Part shown: positions 1 through 5,333 of the stretch, in pieces
Layout of the letters: every line of letters starts with the position of its first letter
Position numbering within the stretch: the first letter of the stretch is position 1
Assembly (NCBI GenBank): GCA_002493945.1
Contig: DLAL01000060.1
Location: forward strand, 35,655-40,987
Length of the DNA stretch: 5,333 bases
Source: Porphyromonadaceae bacterium UBA7048
GTDB taxonomy: Bacteria > Bacteroidota > Bacteroidia > Bacteroidales > Muribaculaceae
Direction: 5' to 3'
Program-made: the position numbers and the translations under genes
The notes under the pieces: model-generated
Databases searched by the model: none
What the model saw: only the letters and a program-made list of their open reading frames with translations
Told to the model about the DNA's origin: nothing

Positions 1-1
1 C

Positions 2-2704
2 GACTACCTGGCCAAGCGCGACTCCGAGTGGATGGGGCCGCTCTACATGTTCCACGGTGCTTCGGTCGACTGCATCGACAAGCACGAGCCGAATACCCCA
101 GAGCGCCGTCGCGCCTACGAGTGCGACATCACTTACGGCACCAACAACGAATTCGGCTTCGACTACCTGCGCGACAACATGGCCATGACTCCCGGCGACC
201 TCGTGCAGCGAAAGCACTACTATGCCATCGTCGATGAGGTCGACTCCGTGCTTATCGACGACGCCCGTACGCCTCTGATCATCTCCGGACCCGTGCCACG
301 CGGCGACGACCAGCTCTTCAACGAGTACAAGTCCAACGTCGAGAAAGTCGTGCGCGCCCAGCAGAAACTCGTCACAGGCATCCTCACCGAAGCCAAGAAC
401 AAGCTCGCATCCGAGGACAAGGCTGTCCGCAAGGAAGGCGCTCTCCTGCTCTTCCGCGCCTACAAGGGCCTGCCCAAGAACTCCGCCCTCATACGCTTCC
501 TCAGTCAGGAAGGCATGAAGAACATACTTCTGGAGACCGAAGGCTACTACCTCCAGGACAACTCGCGCGAGATGCCCGTAGTCACCGATCCCCTCTACTT
601 CGTCATCGACGAGAAGAACCGTTCGGTAGAGCTCACCGACAAGGGTATCGACGAGCTCACCGGCCACTCGCAGGACCCCCAGTTCTTCGTCCTCCCCGAC
701 ATCGCCGCACAGCTCTCCGAGCTCGAGCATATCGCCGACCCGGCCGAGCGTCAGACACGCAAGGACGAGCTCATGGCCAACTACGCCGTCAAGGCCGAGC
801 GCGTGCACACCGTCACCCAGCTTCTGAAGGCATACACCCTCTTCGAGAAGGACGTAGAGTACGTCGTGGACGACAACAAAGTGAAGATCGTCGACGAGCA
901 GACCGGCCGTATCATGGAAGGCCGCCGCTACTCCGACGGACTCCACCAGGCCATCGAGGCCAAGGAAGGCGTGAAGGTAGAGGCCGCCACGCAGACCTTC
1001 GCCACCATCACCCTGCAGAACTACTTCCGTATGTACCACAAGCTCGCCGGTATGACCGGTACGGCCATCACCGAGGCCGGCGAGTTCTGGGACATCTACA
1101 AACTCGACGTGGTCACCATCCCCACCAACCGCCCCGTGGCGCGCATCGACATGGAGGACCGCGTATACCGCACCAAGAAAGACAAGTACAAGGCTGTCAT
1201 CGACGAGGTGGTCAAACTCGTCAACGAAGGCCGCCCCGTTCTGGTGGGCACCACTTCGGTCGAAATCTCCGAACTCCTCTCGCGCATGCTTGACCTCCAG
1301 CGTCCGCCCATACCCCACCAGGTGCTCAACGCCAAGCTCCACCAGCGCGAGGCCGACGTAGTCGCTCTGGCAGGCCGCAAGGGCTGCGTGACCATCGCCA
1401 CCAACATGGCGGGCCGCGGTACGGACATCAAGCTCACCCCCGAGGTGAAGGAAGCCGGCGGTCTGGCCATCATCGGCACCGAGCGCCACGAGTCGCGCCG
1501 CGTCGACCGTCAGCTCCGAGGCCGTTCGGGCCGTCAGGGCGACCCGGGCTCGTCAGTGTTCTTCGTGTCCTTCGAGGACCAGCTGATGCGTCTCTTCGCC
1601 ACCGACTCCGTCATCAAGATGCTTGACCGCATGGGCTACAAGGAAGGCGAGATGATCGAGCACCGCATGGTCAGCAACGCCATCGAGAAGGCTCAGAAGC
1701 GCGTAGAGGAGAACAACTTCGGCATCCGCAAGCGCCTCCTCGAGTTCGACGACGTGATGAACAAGCAGCGTACCTACATCTACGAACGCCGCCGTCACGC
1801 ACTCCTGGGCGAGCGCATCGGTGTCGACGTCATCAACATGGTCTACGACACTGTCGAGAACATGATCATGAGCAACGAGAGTCCGGCCCAGTATCCCGAC
1901 CTCTGCACCGAGATATTCCGTGTCCTGGCCATCGAGGCTCCCTTCTCCGAGGCCGAGTACGGCAACATGAACCGCGAGGAGAAGGTCGAGAAGCTCCACG
2001 AAGCCGCCATGGAAGCCCTCCAGCGCAAGAGCGACCGCATCCGCGAGGTGGCCATCCCCGTCATCAACGGCATGGCCGAGAATACCGACTACGACGGTCT
2101 CATTCTCGTCCCCATCACCGACGGCAAGCGTGTGTTCAACATCCGCACCGACCTCCGCAAGGCCGTGGCCAGCGAGTGCCGCACCATCGTCAAGGAGTGG
2201 CACAAGGCCCTCATGCTCGTCACCATCGACGAACTCTGGAAAGAGCATCTCCGCGAGCTCGACCAGCTGCGCCAGTCCGTGCAGAACGCCACTTACGAGC
2301 AGAAGGATCCTCTGGTAATCTACAAGGTAGAGTCCTTCCACCTCTTCGAGAACATGCTCAGCGACCTCAACAGCAAGGCCGTGTCGGCCCTCATGCGCGG
2401 TCAGATATTCATCCGCCAGCAGGCTCCCGTGCCCCAGCAGCGTCCGGAGGACACCGTCGAGAAACCCGAGCCCCGTCAGCCTGAGGTGAAGGAGACCCGC
2501 GAGGAGCTGCCCAGCCGTCCCAACTACCGTGCCACTAAAGCTGCGCTCCCCGGCGAGGAGGAGCAGCGCCGTGCCGCTTCCGCTCCCCAGGGAGAGAAGG
2601 AGAAGGTCATGCCTGCCAAGGCCCAGCCTCGCGTAGGCCGCAATGACCCCTGTCCCTGCGGCTCAGGCAAGAAGTACAAGAACTGCCACGGTCAGGGCCT
2701 GTAA
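2..2704 (+). CDS. secA: Preprotein translocase ATPase SecA, N-terminally truncated by the window edge
   Basis: SecA is the cytosolic motor that pushes unfolded preproteins through SecYEG using ATP. The frame is open from base 2 (DYLAKRD, helicase motif Ia), so the ATG at base 32 is internal; about 900 residues are visible. Roughly 200 residues, including the Walker A loop, should lie upstream, as Bacteroidota SecA is about 1,100 aa from memory. Visible in order: Walker B DEVDS (233-247); a preprotein-crosslinking domain longer than in E. coli (about 290-640); TGRIMEGRR (902-928); the second nucleotide-binding fold with GTTSVE (1247-1264), TNMAGRGTDI (1400-1429) and QLRGRSGRQGD (1511-1543); helical scaffold and two-helix finger region (about 1640-2400, with LWKEHL); a Pro/Glu/Lys-rich linker (about 2423-2635); and a C-terminal zinc motif, Cys-X-Cys-X8-Cys-His (2651-2689), which in the family contacts SecB or ribosomes. 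No frameshift or missing visible motif was seen. Identity is certain; the true start is not visible. Confidence 0.98.
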   Translation, partial: DYLAKRDSEWMGPLYMFHGASVDCIDKHEPNTPERRRAYECDITYGTNNEFGFDYLRDNMAMTPGDLVQRKHYYAIVDEVDSVLIDDARTPLIISGPVPRGDDQLFNEYKSNVEKVVRAQQKLVTGILTEAKNKLASEDKAVRKEGALLLFRAYKGLPKNSALIRFLSQEGMKNILLETEGYYLQDNSREMPVVTDPLYFVIDEKNRSVELTDKGIDELTGHSQDPQFFVLPDIAAQLSELEHIADPAERQTRKDELMANYAVKAERVHTVTQLLKAYTLFEKDVEYVVDDNKVKIVDEQTGRIMEGRRYSDGLHQAIEAKEGVKVEAATQTFATITLQNYFRMYHKLAGMTGTAITEAGEFWDIYKLDVVTIPTNRPVARIDMEDRVYRTKKDKYKAVIDEVVKLVNEGRPVLVGTTSVEISELLSRMLDLQRPPIPHQVLNAKLHQREADVVALAGRKGCVTIATNMAGRGTDIKLTPEVKEAGGLAIIGTERHESRRVDRQLRGRSGRQGDPGSSVFFVSFEDQLMRLFATDSVIKMLDRMGYKEGEMIEHRMVSNAIEKAQKRVEENNFGIRKRLLEFDDVMNKQRTYIYERRRHALLGERIGVDVINMVYDTVENMIMSNESPAQYPDLCTEIFRVLAIEAPFSEAEYGNMNREEKVEKLHEAAMEALQRKSDRIREVAIPVINGMAENTDYDGLILVPITDGKRVFNIRTDLRKAVASECRTIVKEWHKALMLVTIDELWKEHLRELDQLRQSVQNATYEQKDPLVIYKVESFHLFENMLSDLNSKAVSALMRGQIFIRQQAPVPQQRPEDTVEKPEPRQPEVKETREELPSRPNYRATKAALPGEEEQRRAASAPQGEKEKVMPAKAQPRVGRNDPCPCGSGKKYKNCHGQGL

Positions 2705-2738
2705 TACAGAACTCTAATCCCTTAATACATACCGGAAA
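2705..2738 (+). other. Short AT-rich gap between secA and the lyase gene
   Basis: This 34-bp gap is clearly more AT-rich than its surroundings, and is the only non-coding stretch here longer than 8 bp. I see no hairpin followed by T residues that would serve as a terminator, and no match to the Bacteroidota promoter pattern (TAnnTTTG with an upstream TTG). Readthrough from secA is therefore the simplest reading, though a weak promoter within the end of secA cannot be excluded. Confidence 0.5.
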
Positions 2739-3938
2739 ATGCAGAGATACAACTTCGACAACGTAATCGACCGCTCGGGCACCGACGCCGTAAAACTCGT
2801 CGGACTCGACCGCGTCTTCGGCCGCCACGACCTCACTCCGCTGTGGATAGCCGACCTTGATTTCGCCGTGTGTCCCGATATCACGGCCGCCCTGTCGCAC
2901 AGGCTCCAGCACCCCGTTCTGGGATACTCCGAGCCATCCGACCGCTACTGGCAGTCGATTATCGACTGGAATCTGCGCCGCCACAATTTCGGCGTATCAC
3001 GCGAAGAACTCTGCTTCATTCCCGGTGTGGTGAAGGGCATAGCCCTTGCCGTCAACTACTTCACCCGTCCCGGCGACTGTGTGCTCATACAGCCGCCGGT
3101 GTACACCCCCTTCCGCACCGTGGTCGAGGGCAACGGCCGTGAAGTGGCCGAGAATCCTCTGATTTTCGAGGACGGCGCATACCGCATGGACCTCGACGGA
3201 CTCCGTCAGGTCGTGGCCGAGCGCAAGCCGCGCATGATGGTGCTCTGCAATCCCCACAACCCTATCGGCATACAGTGGGACCGCGACACCATGGCCGAAC
3301 TTGCCGCCATCGCGCGTGAGGCCGGAATGGTCGTCGTAAGCGACGAGATTCACGGCGACCTCATGCTCGACGGACGCGCCCACATCCCCTTCCTCTCCTG
3401 CGGGCCCGACGCCCGTGCAGTGGGCATCATGCTCGGTGCGCCCTCGAAGACCTTCAACATCCCCGGACTGGTCAGCTCGTGGATGGTGGTCAAGAACCCC
3501 GAACTCCGCAAGCCCTTCTACCACTGGCTGGAGGTCAACGAGTTCAGCGCCCCGGTCATGATCAGCACCATCGGCGCCGAGGCCGCCTACAATACCGGCG
3601 AACAGTGGCTCGACGAGATGCTTGAGTACGTGCAGGCCAACATCGACTTCACCATCGACTACTGCGCACGCAACATCCCCGAGGTGAAGGTCATCCGTCC
3701 GCAGGCGTCATTCCTGCTGTGGCTTGACTTCCGCAGGCTCCACATGTGCCAGCGCGAGATCATGGACCTCCTGCTCGACAAGGCCCACCTGGCCCTGAAC
3801 GACGGCACCATGTTCGGGTCGCAGGGCGCCGGATTCGCCCGTCTCAACGTGGGCACGCCGCGCTGCGTCCTTGCCGCCGCCCTCGACAGCCTCCGCAACG
3901 CCGTCCACGCCACCTGCCCCAAGTGCAGCCAGCAATAG
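2739..3938 (+). CDS. MalY/PatB-family PLP-dependent C-S lyase (cystathionine beta-lyase-like aminotransferase fold)
   Basis: This is a complete 399-aa fold-type I PLP enzyme, probably cytosolic. Family members cleave C-S bonds, for example cystathionine to homocysteine, pyruvate and ammonia, and some act as cysteine desulfhydrases. Visible marks: N-terminal PLWIADLDF (residues 34-42), typical of MalY/PatB rather than classical aspartate aminotransferases; Tyr122 in PPVYTPF; NPHNPIG with Asn174; SDEIHGDL with Asp202, which should contact the PLP pyridine nitrogen; SKTFN with Lys237 as the Schiff-base lysine; and FARLNVGTP with Arg368 as the likely substrate-carboxylate ligand. Length fits the family (about 390-400 aa). 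The ATG at 2739 is the only sensible start: an in-frame TAA lies at 2715-2717 and no other ATG falls between. There is no Shine-Dalgarno sequence, only an A-rich GGAAA before the ATG. It starts 34 bp after secA and ends 8 bp before aroA. The fold is certain; substrate is inferred, and an aminotransferase role is possible given the aroA neighbour. Confidence 0.93.
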   Translation: MQRYNFDNVIDRSGTDAVKLVGLDRVFGRHDLTPLWIADLDFAVCPDITAALSHRLQHPVLGYSEPSDRYWQSIIDWNLRRHNFGVSREELCFIPGVVKGIALAVNYFTRPGDCVLIQPPVYTPFRTVVEGNGREVAENPLIFEDGAYRMDLDGLRQVVAERKPRMMVLCNPHNPIGIQWDRDTMAELAAIAREAGMVVVSDEIHGDLMLDGRAHIPFLSCGPDARAVGIMLGAPSKTFNIPGLVSSWMVVKNPELRKPFYHWLEVNEFSAPVMISTIGAEAAYNTGEQWLDEMLEYVQANIDFTIDYCARNIPEVKVIRPQASFLLWLDFRRLHMCQREIMDLLLDKAHLALNDGTMFGSQGAGFARLNVGTPRCVLAAALDSLRNAVHATCPKCSQQ

Positions 3939-3946
3939 CAGACATT

Positions 3947-5206
3947 ATGAACTACCGGATATTTCCTCCTGAAGAAATCCTTGAGACCACCGTCGCACTG
4001 CCCCTGAGCAAGAGCATCGAGGCACGTGCGATGGTGCTCGATTATCTGGCCGGTGCTCCGCGTGCCACAGGCGCATGCGACGACACGGCCACCCTCGCCG
4101 CCGTCCTCACGGCCGGACTGCCCTCCGACGGCTCGACCGTCGACGTCGGTCCTGCCGGGACGGCCATGCGCTTCCTCACGGCTCTCTGTGCCGCCACCGA
4201 AGGCTGCTCATGCGTCCTGACGGGTTCGGAGCGTATGCTTCACCGTCCCGTGGGACCGCTCGTGCACGTCCTGCGCGTGCTCGGCGCCGACATAGAGTAC
4301 CTTGGAGAAGAGGGCTTTCCGCCCCTGCGCATACGCGGACACCGCCTCCCCGGCGGCTCGGTCGACATCGACGCCTCGGAGAGTTCGCAGTATGTGTCGG
4401 CTCTGATGATGATAGTCCCTCTGCTCGAGAACGACCTAACCATCCGCCTGCTGGGCTACGTACAGTCCATGCCCTACATCCGCATGACCGCCGACATGAT
4501 GACGCGCCGCGGCGCCTGTGTCGACATCGACCGCGAGCACATCGACATATCCTGTCACTCGCCGCTCCGCGCGGCCGACGACTCCGAGCCTGACTGGAGC
4601 GCCGCCGCCTTCTGGTACGAGATTGCGGCCGTCACCGCCGGATGGGTCACCCTTCCGGGTCTTTCCGACAAGAGCATACAGGGCGACCGCCATGCCGCCG
4701 GACTCTTCGAGCGTCTCGGCGTCGTCACTGAGTATACTGACGAAGGCGCCGAACTCTCGGCCACGCCCGAGGTATTCAGCCGTCTCGAAGCCGACCTCAC
4801 AGACATGCCTGACCTGACGCCGGCGCTCGTCGTCACCTGCTGCCTCATCGGCGTGCCCTTCCGTCTGAGCGGTCTGGGAGCGCTGCATGCCAAGGAGTGC
4901 GACCGTCTCAAGGCCCTCAAGGCCGAGATGGCCAAGATAGGCTGTGTCCTCGACATAGAGAGCTACGGCACCGTCCTGTCGTGGTCAGGCGCACGCCTGC
5001 CCGTCACGCAGCTTCCCGAGTTCGACACCTATGCCGACCACCGCATGGCCATGGCTCTGGCGCCGGTGTCGGTGTTCATCCCGGGCATCGTGGTGCGCGA
5101 CACCGAGGTCGTCAGCAAGTCATATCCCGCCTATTTCGAACATCTGCAGGCCGCCGGGTTCCGTCTCGCCGACCCTGCCGAACCTATGCCGGAGGTCGCC
5201 GAATGA
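3947..5206 (+). CDS. aroA: 3-phosphoshikimate 1-carboxyvinyltransferase (EPSP synthase)
   Basis: The enzyme joins shikimate-3-phosphate and PEP to form EPSP, the sixth step of the shikimate pathway to chorismate. The product is 419 aa (E. coli 427). Aligning by eye to E. coli AroA, the key residues are present: Lys22, Ser23 and Arg27 (same numbering), Gly71/Thr72/Arg75 of GPAGTAMRF (E. coli Gly96/Thr97/Arg100), Arg100 (Arg124), Ser146-Ser147-Gln148 (Ser169-Ser170-Gln171), Ser174 (Ser197), Asp289 (Asp313), Lys316-Glu317 (Lys340-Glu341), Arg320 (Arg344), Asp364-His365-Arg366 of YADHRMAM (384-386), and Lys391 (Lys411). The frame stays open upstream into the lyase gene, but the ATG at 3947 puts the catalytic Lys at residue 22 and leaves an 8-bp gap. 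No Shine-Dalgarno sequence is seen, so translation may couple to the upstream gene. Some flanking positions are unusual: LSKSIEAR instead of the common SKSxSNR, and HAKECDR instead of KETDR. It is probably active. Confidence 0.96.
   Translation: MNYRIFPPEEILETTVALPLSKSIEARAMVLDYLAGAPRATGACDDTATLAAVLTAGLPSDGSTVDVGPAGTAMRFLTALCAATEGCSCVLTGSERMLHRPVGPLVHVLRVLGADIEYLGEEGFPPLRIRGHRLPGGSVDIDASESSQYVSALMMIVPLLENDLTIRLLGYVQSMPYIRMTADMMTRRGACVDIDREHIDISCHSPLRAADDSEPDWSAAAFWYEIAAVTAGWVTLPGLSDKSIQGDRHAAGLFERLGVVTEYTDEGAELSATPEVFSRLEADLTDMPDLTPALVVTCCLIGVPFRLSGLGALHAKECDRLKALKAEMAKIGCVLDIESYGTVLSWSGARLPVTQLPEFDTYADHRMAMALAPVSVFIPGIVVRDTEVVSKSYPAYFEHLQAAGFRLADPAEPMPEVAE
5191..5195 (+). promoter_or_regulatory. 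Shine-Dalgarno-like site for the small membrane protein gene
   Basis: GGAGG sits inside the last codons of aroA, with 7 bases between it and the ATG at 5203. It is the only strong anti-16S match in front of any visible start here; the lyase gene and aroA starts have none, as is common in Bacteroidota. The match also follows from ordinary Pro-Glu-Val codons of aroA, so it may be partly coincidental, but its spacing is suitable for initiation or reinitiation after the aroA stop. Confidence 0.45.
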
Positions 5207-5333
5207 GCCTGTCGCTGATACTGCTCGCCGTCATAGTCGGTGTGGGAGCTCTGCTCTACATCGAGCACCGGCTGTATCTGAAGAGGAAAGGCCGGTCAGA
5301 CAAGTCGGACCTGTCTGACAGGTCTGACAGGTC
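5203..5333 (+). CDS. Small single-pass membrane protein, 3' end cut off by the window edge
   Basis: I do not recognise the family. The ATG at 5203 overlaps the aroA stop (ATGA, 5203-5206), and the frame stays open to the last base, giving 43 full codons. Residues 2-20 are a continuous hydrophobic helix (Leu, Ile, Val, Gly, Ala) with no positive charge before it. A basic stretch follows directly (HRLYLKRKGR, residues 22-31), so the positive-inside rule predicts the N-terminus outside and the C-terminus in the cytoplasm. From residue 32 the chain is a run of Ser-Asp-X triplets (SDK, SDL, SDR, SDR), encoded by a 9-bp tandem repeat. A GGAGG 7 bp before the ATG and the stop/start overlap support real, coupled translation. 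Its end and function cannot be read here. The alternative is a short non-conserved ORF, but the clear membrane segment and initiation signals argue against that. Confidence 0.72.
   Translation, partial: MSLSLILLAVIVGVGALLYIEHRLYLKRKGRSDKSDLSDRSDR
5295..5333. repeat. Imperfect 9-bp tandem repeat, GTCNGACNN units, running off the window
   Basis: Four consecutive 9-bp units are visible: GTCAGACAA (5295), GTCGGACCT (5304), GTCTGACAG (5313) and GTCTGACAG (5322), followed by GTC of a fifth at the edge. The last two full units are identical. Because the period is a multiple of three, it reads in frame as Ser-Asp-Lys/Leu/Arg triplets in the overlapping gene. The units also complement each other: 5304-5315 pairs with 5317-5328 over 12 positions, with one G-T mismatch and a single base between the arms. 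The full copy number is unknown because the window ends inside the array. Confidence 0.8.

Noticed and set aside
32..34. ATG at base 32 as the start of secA
   Set aside because: The frame continues upstream to the window edge with conserved SecA residues (DYLAKRDSEW), so this Met is internal.
1553..2341. Open reading frame of 262 codons on the minus strand, antisense to secA
   Set aside because: It lies wholly opposite well-conserved SecA sequence. The product is a low-complexity mix of Val, Leu, Asp and His expected from the complement of GC-rich codons, with no recognisable domain or initiation signal.
2705..2738. Possible promoter or terminator in the secA-lyase gap
   Set aside because: The gap is AT-rich but contains neither a TAnnTTTG-like element nor a stem-loop with a T tract.
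2607..2984. Minus-strand open frame crossing the secA-lyase gap
   Set aside because: It is opposite the SecA zinc motif and the lyase N-terminus, both well supported on the plus strand, and has no initiation signal or recognisable domain.
2997..3524. Open reading frame of 175 codons on the minus strand, opposite the lyase gene
   Set aside because: It overlaps the PLP-binding core of a clear enzyme gene, and the product (rich in His, Val, Gly and Glu) resembles no family. It is a shadow of strong third-position GC bias.
3909..3935. Cys-Pro-Lys-Cys near the lyase C-terminus as a metal or redox site
   Set aside because: A single CxxC at a short, probably flexible C-terminal tail with no second pair of ligands. 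Nothing else supports metal binding.
3746..3946. Longer N-terminus for aroA starting at base 3746
   Set aside because: The added 67 residues are an Arg/Pro-rich out-of-frame reading of the lyase gene. The start at 3947 gives the family's normal N-terminus and the expected position of the catalytic Lys.
5031..5318. Plus-strand 95-codon open frame over the aroA end and the small gene
   Set aside because: It is an out-of-frame reading of the conserved AroA C-terminus, rich in Arg, Ser and Pro. The frame starting at 5203 is better supported by its membrane helix and initiation signals.

Overview
This 5.3 kb window looks like ordinary chromosomal DNA from a GC-rich member of the Bacteroidota, most likely the order Bacteroidales. 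The evidence is the SecA sequence: it has the long preprotein-crosslinking region and the DDARTPLIISGPVP and GIRKRLLEFDDVMNKQR stretches I associate with that phylum. Third codon positions are mostly G or C, and two of the three visible gene starts lack a Shine-Dalgarno sequence, which also fits. A family such as Muribaculaceae is a guess from composition only.

All supported genes are on the + strand and tightly packed. From left to right: (1) the last ~900 codons of secA, whose N-terminus lies off the left edge; (2) after a 34-bp AT-rich gap, a complete gene for a MalY/PatB-family PLP-dependent C-S lyase (399 aa); (3) after 8 bp, a complete aroA for EPSP synthase (419 aa); (4) overlapping the aroA stop by 4 bp, the start of a small single-pass membrane protein. 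The last gene runs off the right edge inside a 9-bp tandem repeat that encodes Ser-Asp-X triplets.

The spacing of genes 2-4 suggests one transcription unit, possibly read through from secA, since I see no terminator or consensus promoter between secA and gene 2. The functions are housekeeping: ATP-driven protein export, sulfur amino acid (or other amino acid) metabolism, and the sixth step of the shikimate pathway. No RNA gene, CRISPR array, insertion sequence or defence system was found, and no stretch over 300 bp lacks a gene.

The least ordinary parts are the repeat-encoded tail at the right edge, the divergent substrate-site residues in AroA, and the pairing of a C-S lyase gene with aroA. 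I do not see convincing evidence of a previously undescribed system.
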